Assembly (NCBI GenBank): GCA_902806575.1
Contig: CADCXD010000004.1
Location: forward strand, 186,001-250,000
Source: Jackrogersella multiformis
Taxonomy: Eukaryota; Ascomycota; Sordariomycetes; Xylariales; Hypoxylaceae
Reading direction: 5' to 3'
DNA length: 64,000 bases
The position numbers and the translations under genes are program-made. Positions 24,701 to 35,468 of the stretch are shown in pieces (the first letter of the stretch is position 1; each line of letters starts with the position of its first letter). Below the pieces are notes generated by a model. The model was not told where the DNA came from. It saw only the letters and a program-made list of their open reading frames with translations, and ran no database searches.

Positions 24701-25104
24701 CAGGGGGGACCCGCGGGGTGGGTATGGATCCTTGGATACGATATGTACGATGGACGCCCCATGATATGCAGCTGAATATCCGATATGCACATATCAAAAG
24801 AACTATATATTACATGCATAGGTACCTAGGTAGCTAGGTAATAAGTGAATCTCACGGTAGCACGGCATGTAAGACATTAATAAATCGGAGGGAGGTCGTA
24901 CGAGATTTGCAGCTGTCAGATATTCCCTGCAGTTTCAAGGGTAAGCACGGGGAATGGAGGTCTTCAAGTGTGATATTTGCGCGTAACCTACCAACGATGA
25001 ATACATTCAGCTTTTATTCTTCAACTTATGGCTAAATTCCCTTACGTCGGATCTGATGGATGGTAGTGGTTCCAGAGTTGGATATCCAATTTATAGCTAT
25101 CAAG

Positions 25105-25345
25105 TATTGTAGGTACCTAGGTTACCTACTCAGGTACCTAGGAAGGTTTACTAGCTAAGGTACCTAGGTAAGTAGGTACCTACCTAGGTAAGCTAGGCTG
25201 TTACCTAGGTGTTGGTACGGTAAGAACTCCTAAGATCTGTACCTACTACCTAAGGTGGGTAGGTACCTAGGTAGGTAATGACCTCAATGGCCACCTACAT
25301 ACCTACCGGCACCTAGGTAAGTACAGTGACCTAGGTAGTAGGTAC
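25105..25345. repeat. Densest TACCTAGGTA palindrome cluster
   Basis: Eight copies of the 6-mer palindrome CCTAGG occur in about 240 bp, mostly as TACCTAGGTA or GTACCTAGG, with (GGTA)n tails. A 6-mer would be expected about once in 4 kb by chance. Confidence 0.92.
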
Positions 25346-27113
25346 GTGGAGAAATGAGAAAGTGGAGTCTGCGGCCCGGAAAAGTATCCAAGAAGCAAGC
25401 ACGTGGCCGGCAGGGCCTTAATACCCCATACCGGGACTTCATGCTCACAATGTGTAGCCGCTACGGGCAGGTGCGTCCTAGCGTTCCCGAATTCCCAACC
25501 ACCCCTAACCACGCAATAGGCCGATTGTTCGGCTAGATGGGTCCGTTTCATTCACCATGCATACATGTACGTACATTTGTCTTGCTAATTTTATCATTCC
25601 TATGAATAATATTTCCTTGGCAGCATATGAGGTTGCCATTTCAAGCATGCAGTTTTCCTAATATTTTCGACGGAAATTCTTTTAATAATATCCACTTATT
25701 CTTTTTACTTTATTCCAATTTCCTTCACCTTCTTCCAAGGTTACCTTTGTATTGACATACTTACCTAAGTACCTAGGTAGCTAGAGACATATAAGGTAGG
25801 TAAGTAATCAAGCGTATAATAATTCATATACCTGAAGAAACTGACAATATCTTGACGTGTGTTCCATTATTCGCAAGGTATTATACGATGTCGTGTCGTC
25901 TTAGGTAGAAAGCTCCTTACCTGGTGTGCCTACATAAATATTCAAGTATACGTACTAGTTTTATCGTGGCATTCTTACAACATAATTCGAACATAACAAT
26001 CCCGCGTCCCGCGAGTTTAACGACATAATACAGTTTGGTCTCGCGGGTCATTGTCCTCTTCTTGGCTTTGGCTGTCTCAAAGCGATGGTTGGAAAGTTGC
26101 AATGCACTACGAGCATAAACACGAATGTTGTTGCATCAACCCTTGTTTAAGGATCAAACAAAATGTCTGCCGACTATCCTAATCTTAGCAGATGCAGTAA
26201 GTTTTATCACATCTTAGAAACAGATTTTGCTATCGGGGTTTTACCTGCACGGCGGTTACAAGTTGCAGGGCAGAGGCAGCTCAGTCATCACGAGGCTCGC
26301 GGCCAACGCGATAACTAATGCAGTAAGCCTAATTAAGGACTCCTAGATCTGTATTGCGACGTTGTTCTCCTCCTTACTAGCTGACCCTACGCCTCGGCAT
26401 TTCGGCGTTGCTTACCTTCCTCGTCATTAGAACATTTTGTTACAATTTTCTCGGCATTGGGGAAAGAAAGGGAAAAAGAAATAATAAAAATTAACTAGGT
26501 ACCCAGGCAGACAGTATAGACCCGAGGTTCTCGATAATAAACTAGGTCCCCGCAACTCAGCGCCTTAAGTAGGTGAATATGAAATATTGAAGCTGGGGTG
26601 ATGGACGGCTTCGGCGTCTCATTATTCATACCTCATAAGCGTATAATACATGGGATTAACTTGTGTAAAGTGTCATTTAGCCATTGGCTGTACCTAGTCA
26701 TACTAGTGTTAAAACTCTCAAAAGAACATCACGGCCTCTCGTCCTATTAAGCATAGTGTTCCTAGTCTTTTCCTTCAATTTATAACAAGGATCCGTCGCG
26801 ACGTCGAATTAGAAATACTCCCATCGCCAGTCTAGAATAGTCATCACTATGCCCAACCACGCTAGTCACAACTGGTGTAATTTTGTAGAGAACGCCGCCG
26901 CTTCCGCCATACGATCGTCAGTTCATAATTACAACCTGGGCTACCGTACTTGGTGGCTGCGCCCCACAATCCTGATTGTCTTAGAGATCCCCCATTGCCT
27001 AAATCTTCCATCTCATAATCCCTGAAATCCGTATAAAAAAATCCAAAGTCTCATCTGATCGTCAACGTTCGATGCCCTTTGGTCGCCGTAATTCTTCTTA
27101 GGTCGTTGTCCCT

Positions 27114-27520
27114 TCAATAGCTAGTGGCCGGGACTGGTGGTCCAGGAGTGGCACTCGTCGTCATGACACTGGGAACCTGAGTTTGGTTGACCTTGTACCT
27201 AAGCGTCCATTGGTTGCCGGACTCGTCTGTGTTGACAATTTCCATCAGGGTGTAGTGTACAACGCCGTCTTCAACTCGAGGGACGCAGATATCGTGGGTG
27301 TACCTCGGCGAAGATATCTCGGGAGCTCCTCCATCGACTTCCCGCCCTTCCGCCTATGTCAAAACATTAGCTAACTTATTTCGATGAAACCTGGCTGTCT
27401 TTTGAAGTGACTTACGCAGCAGTTTGCGCAAGGGGAATTATTAACATATACCCAATTTGGACAGTTATGAGTGTAGAAGTACTTGCATCGGTACTTGTAG
27501 AAACCGCCGCTTCCGCTCAT
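27114..27520 (-). CDS. Small cysteine-containing protein, 114 aa, unknown function
   Basis: Two exons on minus: 27416-27520 (35 codons) and 27114-27353 (80 codons), joined by a 62-nt GTAAGT...ATAG intron in phase 0. The first exon starts MSGSGGFYKYRCKYFYTHNC and ends SPCANCC; the second has ICVPRVEDGVVHYTLMEI and ends in a Thr/Pro-rich tail. Five Cys fall in exon 1 (C12, C20, C31, C34, C35) and one in exon 2 (C58), a spacing that could bind metal. No signal peptide or membrane segment. The frame, splice signals and codon use look coding, and it is isolated in a gene desert. I do not assign a function. Confidence 0.75.
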
Positions 27521-29814
27521 GGTAACAAAATCCCGTCAGTTGTCCTGATAGACTATAGACGGCCTCGAAGGGAAAGTATTAACGACCGAGTTGCGGGAAT
27601 AAATAAGCAATATATTAATGTGATAGGAGCAGGAGGTTAGGGACTGCCCGCTGGCAGCCAAGCGACGGAGCTTCACTGACGGACGACAAAGTCCAAATCA
27701 GTAAAAGAAGAAGTCAAACTCTGGTACTAAAGAACCCGAAGTGGTTCTGTCGCAAGGGTGCTCCGAAAAGCAATGGGATCTACCCAAGGTAGGCGTGCGG
27801 AAGCATCCTTATTTATCTATCCAGGGGGTATCCCGATTGTAAAACATACGTGTTTTGAGGATGTGTGTATACATACATAGGTAGAATAGAATAGAATAGC
27901 CGCTCAGTCTTACTCCATCCTTACCTACCTAGGTACCTAAGGTTAGGTTCCTAGGTACCTACCTAGGTAGGGAGGTAACCTTAATTTACAAACATGCGCG
28001 GAGGCCGTATCTAGGTATCGACGGCCCTACAAATGCGGTTTAGAATAAGCTCTCTCATACCAGATAGGTACGATGTGGTGTAGACATGGATAAGAAGAAA
28101 AACACACACGACATTCCCAACGGTAGCTCCCTCCCCTGCAATGCATCATTGAGGACCCTGCGGCAACAAGGGTCAAATAGTGGACCCACATATATTCTGG
28201 AACCATACCCTCATTTGATAATTTATGACACTCCTATCGAAAAGAAAGCATAGGAAAAGCAGCTGACAGATGTATCTTGACATATCATTCTGTATGGACG
28301 GCCCATACTTGCAGTAGCAGATTTAACGTGCCATTCTTGTGTAACGGCAATATATATATGTACCTAGGACGGAGAGCCGGCAGAGAACCATCGGACCACT
28401 ACGAGCGAGCCGTGTGTGTCTCTTTATTGGTATGTTAAAGGGATGAAATGTGACACTAATAAGAACAAAAAAACATATCGGCCATTAGCGGAGGCTCGGA
28501 TCGGGGAGGTGATGAGTTCTGGACGACCACACGAGAGAGAGTTCGGAAATCTGAATTCTGAATTCTGACAGAAGAACTCCCTTTATTTGGCCGAATATAG
28601 CAACGGCTTTCCAACGTACCTCGATAACCGGACTGCCAGATCACCAATTGGTACTGTTGGCGCCATTTTTATTGTTACTCGTTGGAGTTTTACCTGTCCT
28701 GTCGTGATTTACTACGTGTACCTAACCTAGGTACTACTCCCAAGAGATCGAGACAGTGCTAAGGCAGAGAGGCAGACAAGCTTGTGCGCCCAGGTTACAC
28801 TGCGGCCGTATTATGTTAATCCTGTTAAACGGTAGGATCGAAATAGGGTATAGTGTAAGGTGATTTGAAGGTGTCATCATCTTAATATCGGAACCCCAAT
28901 AATCAACCACCATGGGGCCTTCTTTTATATACTTCCCATTATAACCCTACATGCCGCGGACCAATTGTTCGAAGCAGAAAACTAGCACATACTGAGATGA
29001 GGCTGAAGATAGAATGAGTCGATATATGTTATTGGTTGGGATCGGCTCCGCGGTGGATAACGGCATGAATTAATGATTAATCTCCTTGCTCTGTCCTACC
29101 TGGATAAGGTAGAGCGGTCCTGCCCTGCTACCGTCGTAAGTTAGTCGCTTACCTATTAATTTAACCTTGCCGGGGGCTAGACTAGTGTAGGCTACTAACC
29201 TGGGCCACTCCCGTCCCGTTTCGTTCATTACTTTACATACAAGGTAGGCAGTACCTAGGTAGGTACTACCGATACCTATGTACCTTAGATAGGTACCTAT
29301 TTACATCTATGGATATGCCCTGTACGCACATCCGTATGTTCGCTGGCGGGCCCTTGCGTCAGCTTTGATTCAAACTCCATGAGGGAAGGAAGCACTGACT
29401 CCCGCTTTCGCAAGGTCGGCTAGGGCCTTCCATTCCCTACCTAGTGTACCTAGGCAGCTAGGCTAGGTACCTGTACCAGGTACCTTGTAGTATCGAAAAA
29501 ATTCTCCGGAGACAGGTGGAGCCGGAATAACCTGGTTTAAGTAGGGACCAGGGAATAACACCCTTGACGGTAAATCTCGAAATATCCCACACCAATACTC
29601 TTATCAAAGAACTAAGGAAACTTAAAATCGACAGAGAAAAGAGAGAGAAAGAGAATTCAACAATCGCGCCACAATTTTACTCCCTCACATTATCTACCTC
29701 TACCTCCTAGCCTAGGTAGGTATCCCTACATTACTTTTTACCTATCACATGTGTTTGCTTTACAACAACAACAACAACAACCACAACAAACGTAAACAGG
29801 TAGCTGCATAATAC

Positions 29815-29860
29815 CTACCTACCTACCTACCTACCTACCCAGCTGCCTAGGTACCTAGAA
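29815..29860. repeat. (TACC)n tract with CCTAGG
   Basis: A run of six or more TACC units followed by a CCTAGGTACCTAG palindrome; part of the same repeat family. Confidence 0.9.
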
Positions 29861-32800
29861 CAATCCCTCTTTTCAACCATCGGGGCATCGGAGTCATGAT
29901 CTACAATGCATCTTTACTGAAGGCATATTAAGACTCGCCTTATATTCATCTGCTCAAGAGATGCCTGATGTGTAAGTAAATTTGGGGACATCGTGATTCG
30001 TCCTGCCTCGCCTCGTCTCGAGTCCTACCTTGTATTAAATTCCTATCATGTTTGCTGCATCTGGCCTACACCTCTTCTTATAGGTACGTAGCTTACCATA
30101 GTCTACAGGTCGATTCTTAGCTAGGTACTTAGGGTACCTTAGGTAGGTAACCTAGGCCTAGGAGCTCGTCAAGCGTGATGTTAAAGGGTGTCTAATTATT
30201 AGGTAATAGGTAACCATCTACAAATGGTCTCTAATGGACCGTTCTATGGGAAATCCAGGTTACCGGCTTGTGTAATGTTACCCCTACCCCGTTCTCGTCG
30301 CGTCCGTGGCGTCCACCAATCGTTGGTCTGGGCTAGCTACTCTCTCGTCAGCGTATTGTCACGAGCATTCGAAATCGCAGTTATGCGTAAAACACACCAG
30401 TCTTTTCTTCAATGAAGAACCTCACGGTATGGCTCAACCATGGGCGTACGAAAGGCGTAACGCAGTCTCCTACAAAAGCATCAAAATGTGTCTGGGCTAC
30501 AACCATCCTGTCCGATTGGACCGCGGACACGGTCGACTTCTCGGGTTCCAGCGTTTTGTCAACGTTCCATGCATACTTTGTGTGTCGCGACAGAATCCAT
30601 ATTTCACTATGCCCTCAAGTAACTCTTCTGGGTAGAGCACACAGCATGCGCGAAAACTGTGAGCTCAACGATGTCGATCAGCCAACCTGCGCCCATCTTA
30701 GTAACGGGTCTTGTTACTTGGCCACTTGCCTTGCTACCTAGGTATGTCACTCCGAGACTCACACCATGTAATAAAATTGCATGATGCGATGTCGGTTCTC
30801 TTATATTCGATGATTCGTTCAGATAGGTATTGCTGGATGCCGCAAGGCTTAATGACATACTATTACATAGTCCCCTCTCCGATACGCTGCTAAAGCGAAC
30901 CGCGTGGCTATTCGTGGCCAGGCTCGTATCTCCATGTCGTAATGGTTTTCAACGGGGTTAGAAAATTAACTTGAACCATACCCGGCCGGACCTATATTTA
31001 TCAATTCCCTTCTTCTTTATATAGCTGATACGCCTGTAAATTGTTATTTTAGTCGCCAGTCCGCAGAAGCAGGTTGCTTCAGATCGTTTCCGGTCTCAGA
31101 GCTATGTCATCTATCCAAAACCTCTGACCGAAGCTCGACGTACATTTGCCCATACCTGGCTCGGCATCAGGGTGCTTCACAGTCATGAAATAGCTAGGTA
31201 TGGTTTAAAGGACAGGAGTTGAGATCCATCTCTAAGCATATCACGTCGCTTCTTGACCTGAGGATTATACCCTTCAACAATGAGCTTAGCCGTCGTCAAC
31301 AGTCAGATGCATGCCGGCGCCTTCTTTGATGGTGCGCCGATCTAATCCAGGCGATCTAAACTGTTAGGTAAGTTACATCCCATATTTCTAGGCATATATT
31401 CCCTATTTGGTAGACTTCCTTGCTCACTGGCGTCCCGTTGCCGTCCCACTAGCGGTCTTAGATGCAATGTAATGCTACTCGATAGTTTGCATTGCGTGGT
31501 GCTACTACTAAAGGCTTCGGTATTAATCTACAACGAGGCTCTTAGTTCAATAACGAGTATACCCCAAGAGGGTATTAGACAGAGAACAGTCGTATTTTTG
31601 GTCAAGGTCGTAAATGGCTATTCTTGGCCCTGCACCTGTTTGGTCTAGAATCGATTAAGAGCAACATATCTAAGACCTATGGACACGCAAATATCTCATT
31701 ATACCTACCATCTTAGAGACGTGATAACCCGAGGAAATCCCAGACTAAACTGCTATTTGGTATTCTATCACGCAATAAGCAGCGCTCACCCTATAGCGGC
31801 ATGAGAAATGCTGACTGCCTGGAAGCTTTTCAAGCGAGATAATTAAATTATTCTTATTTCAGAGTCTCGTCTTACTCAGTCAGGATAGGAGTTAACTCCG
31901 AACGATAACACCTACCTAGGTAGTCAGCTATTACGAGCGAGTTGCTTTCTCCGTGGGACATATTGGATAAACATGACGACTACTCTCTTCTCGTGCTGCT
32001 GTACAACTGCGGGATCAAGGAATCCCGCATAGGAATCCCATCACCCGTCATCATGGACCTAGGCATATCCTCCAGAAATCAGCTAGGGAGTCCCTGCAGG
32101 TGCTGCATCGAGGTATTGCTGCAGCTAGTACGACAAATGCGTCTGCTTGGCTACCTTTCCCATAGCTCTGCACGATTAGCTGGCTCGGCTCCTATTCGCA
32201 GATCAGGATCGCGGTCCCTAAAACCCAATCCCGTCCCATTATGATCCCTATTTCTAAACAAGTTAGGAAACCAATAATCACACCCTTCTCATATGCGGTT
32301 AATTGAAAATGGAAACTCGTGTTCCCATCTGACGCAAGGCGTGAGTACGCTCCTGTTTTGACTACACCTCCCCTGCTACCTAGGAGGTATGTATATGATC
32401 TTCGTGTGAAGGTAAGAGACCAAATGCATCTCAACATACGTGTTAGTACGCTTATGTTACCTTGGCTGGAGTTCCGTCTAATGCTACTAGCAACTACTAG
32501 CAATAACAAGACTGTAGATTCTGGATTTTTAGTAGCCTATATTGTTCCTTCGATCGGGTTTCTTGTCTACAAGATATCTCGCTACGAGAACGGTATTACT
32601 GGAATACGTACGTGTAGGTGTAAGAGCTGGTCGATCACCCAAATGTAAACGAAAAATGGTTGGATTATCCATGTCTAGGATTCTGCGGGCCATTCTTTCG
32701 AATACAACATGAATGGATTACCGAGGCACACGATATCCAAGAGATCCCTCCTCGCCGACCTCATTCAAGAGCATATGATAGTTTTGCTATCTTGGTCTTG

Positions 32801-32934
32801 TCAACGCATATCTCTAATATAATTCCAGTGGCGGCTACATCGAAAATGTGATGGATTTTCCTAATACAATGCGACGTTACTCGAGAGCATTGCAGTAAGA
32901 TTCGCGGTCTACTATGGAGTCGGTACTTTGAATC

Positions 32935-33110
32935 TGTGGCGACGTTCATCACAGTGTCGATGCGGAGAGACTATTCAGTCAAGGACCCCGGGACAATAAC
33001 CTGTTTAGAAGAGATTATATGAGTTCATTCATTGTGACGAAGCCGTGGCTAATCCGTGACGTGTTGACTCTCACCGAGTATGGCGGCTCAATTAAAGATT
33101 GCCACTGGAC
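32935..33110 (+). mobile_element. Probable hAT transposase C-terminal relic
   Basis: One plus frame reads GDVHHSVDAERLFSQGPRD followed by NNLFRRDYMSSFIV. This resembles the hAT C-terminal dimerisation block (S-x-x-x-ERLFS-x-G-RD-x-x-x-RR). A stop lies immediately upstream in that frame and the surrounding sequence does not continue as a transposase, so it is a decayed fragment. The match rests on one motif. Confidence 0.4.
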
Positions 33111-34360
33111 AATCGTCTGGGCTGACAGTGATTCCTCCGGATATTTCCCTAGCACGATCTCACGCCGATCCACATCAGCAGGTCAGTCAGCTTAGCCCTT
33201 CTCAAAAATGAACTCGATCTAACTAATCGCCAGAGGCAAGTGATTACCCCAACTTTTGGCCCGATTGCTTCTGCCGGTGGCTTCCTTCGGTCTGGAAATC
33301 ATTCTAGATTCCCGAATCGATGAAATCGTATGGGCCTCCGCTGCTGGGGTATCCAAGAGGCAAGTCTGACTCACGGAGGCAGACGTCGTTGCCTAGACGC
33401 TAGAGTTGAAACTTTCCCTCAGAAAATTCAGCCAATGATGAAGACTGACATGTCTAGAAGACGCCTAGACTGTTCCAGAACGATGGTCTCGAAACCCGTC
33501 GAAGGCTCGTGATGGCCTTCCAAGCGGCCTCGTCGATTGTTACTACACATGGAAGCCGATGCTTTGCGCTGGTAAAGAGGGACAAATCCAATACTCGTTC
33601 ACCGCCTCTTGCCTCTCATAAATCGCTCAGTCGGCGTCTCGACCTTGTCACGCATGCGCTTGTTTCGCCCCTTTTTTGGTCATATGCCAGAAACACGCAG
33701 ACGGCTGCAGCACACATGTTTTACTACTCTGAAGCCACTTCCTCGGCAACCAGTGCTCGATCCCTATTATCACGAATCAGCAATTACGTATCATCCTGTC
33801 AGATTCTCAAGATAACCGAATAATGTCTCTTCAGGAACCCACCCGCCAACTCCTGATCGAATTATCTCATCTAAGCAACCTCGAGACGCCCAAGATCTCG
33901 AATTGATCTCGGCTCCCATCTCGATTCGAGTTCAGATATTTTTCGACGTCTAGTGTAGTAAGAAATATTCCTAGGATCACCAGGAAGGAGATTTCGGTTG
34001 CCAAGTGTAAGGGGCCGTCATCAGCCTTCCAGCCCCTGAGTTAGGGGTAGGCCCGCGAACGAGCAACTTCCTCCCCTTTTTTGAATCTGCTTTCAACTAT
34101 TCAAGGACAAATGGCTATAGAATACTATGCTTTTAACTCATACGTGTTCTGCTCACCAACCATCATAGCTTTTGGCCATCTAAATTCACTCACTACGCAA
34201 TCCAAGGATATCTTGTTGAGCATCGAGCACCGAGCACCGGGTCTGCCTGTTGGTATGCCTGATCACGTGGCTGGGTACTTTGAATTATACTATTACTGTG
34301 AATTTCCCATTCTCGGATTTGTGTTTCGTTTCCCCTATCCCCTTTACATAACATTCGTGG

Positions 34361-35468
34361 CTACCGCCGGTGCAAACTCCTACCATCTTTCTCGACAGGC
34401 ACTTGAGACTCAGCACTAACCTCCCTAGGTTCACCCTGATTGGCTAGCTCCGTGGGAGGCCAGTTGGCCTGGACCACAGACTGTTGTTGATATGGATAAG
34501 GTGCCGCCCCCCATGTCGTCGAACTCCAGGACCCGGGGCTTATTATACCTGTTCTTGCCTGGTCCTCCGCCGCCGCTTGCTGTCTTCTCTTCCGCCGCCG
34601 CGACCAGAACATCCACAGTATTATGCCACCTATTGCCATGATACCGAATGCCGTCGCGATCCCTATGCCAGCCGCCGCGCCACTTCCGAGCCCGCGGCTC
34701 CCGCTGTCAGACTGCGCCTCTCCCGTCGATGTCGACGACACGGTTTCTGATGCGACGGAACCAGATGCCTGTGAGCTACTATCCGATACTGTCGCTATTG
34801 CCGCCCCATCTGCCGTCGCCGTGGCACGGGTATTCTGGATCACGATGCCGTAAGCCATGATAGTACCGGGAGCTCGCAGGCTCGTCGCCGAGCCGGCCGT
34901 CTCGTCCCCGTTCAGCGTGCCTTCGATCGTCGTAAAGCTCGTCGTCGTGTCCACCCTGTACACGCTCATGCAGCCGAGCGTAGGTCCCCAGGGGTAGCTG
35001 TAGCTGCTCGACGTTGAGGCGCACACGTAGTTCCCTTGCCTGCACACCTGCGGTTAGATATATACGTCAAGTAAACCGCTTTCCTCTCTGGACTTTGCTA
35101 CCGCTGAGCGAGACGAGAGCCCCTTACTTGTCGCTAAGGAAACGTATCTACGCATGCTGACTACGGATTTTTGGGGGTGAGAAATATTTTGTAGGCATTA
35201 CTTACGGACAGCATGTCGCCCGCGTAGTCGCACCGCCGTCTAGGCCGGATGGCACGGACTGGCACGCGCGTGTATAGCCGACGGGGCATATCCCGGGACT
35301 GTAGTACTGATTCTGATAGGGGGAGTAGCTGTCCGGGAAGCATGAGGACTGGCTCGGTCGACCGTGAAGCCAGTAGAAGGTGGAGGCCGTGTTCACCCAG
35401 TAGAGCGCCGACGACGCGGTGCAGTCGGCCGGCGGCGTGAAGCTCGTCGTGAGCGGACCGAGAGACAT
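34361..35468 (-). CDS. Single-pass Cys/Ser-rich membrane protein (SKG6/Mid2-like)
   Basis: Two exons on minus: 35206-35468 and 34361-35039, giving 313 aa; the 166-nt intron ends at the second of two nearby AGs, the only one that keeps frame. The N-terminus MSLGPLTTSFTPPADC has no signal peptide. A Cys-rich ectodomain follows (GICPVGYTRAC, ATCCPQGNYVC, LGCMSVY), then a Ser/Thr-rich stretch, one membrane helix (GIGIATAFGIMAIGGIILWM) with RRRKRR on the inner side, and a Gln/Pro-rich cytosolic tail. This layout is common in fungal surface proteins of unknown function; a sensor-like role is only inference. Confidence 0.82.

Larger units (their letters stand above)
21127..27113. other. Gene-poor AT-rich island, left part
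   Basis: Nearly 6 kb with no gene I can support. AT-rich, with short overlapping frames of no clear character. Notable contents: a tRNA-like element at ~23640-23690, dense TACCTAGGTA clusters at 24535-24700 and 25105-25345, and a weakly protein-like stretch at 22050-22280. These fit decayed repeat DNA. Confidence 0.55.
27521..34360. other. Gene-poor AT-rich island, right part
   Basis: About 6.8 kb with no convincing gene. It contains TACCTAGG clusters (27925-27975, 29240-29300, 29815-29860, 30110-30155), an (ACA)n run at 29762-29785, a hAT-like transposase relic near 32935-33110, and scattered frames of 60-110 codons that overlap on both strands and show no family signature. The promoter of the 114-aa gene should be at its left end. 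Confidence 0.55.

Noticed and set aside
26164..26346. Two short exons that would join to a ~53-aa peptide (MSADYPNLSRC...)
   Set aside because: The intervening intron would be only 21 nt, too short to be spliced.
26849..27022. 57-codon plus frame downstream of the 114-aa gene
   Set aside because: Short, no family, lies in the probable 3' UTR of the opposite-strand gene.
28440..28680. Possible LTR end with primer-binding-like sequence near TTGGCGCC
   Set aside because: No second LTR, target duplication or internal retroelement domain found; resemblance rests on one short motif.
33509..33823. 104-codon plus frame
   Set aside because: Overlaps another open frame, no domain or splice support; taken as chance.
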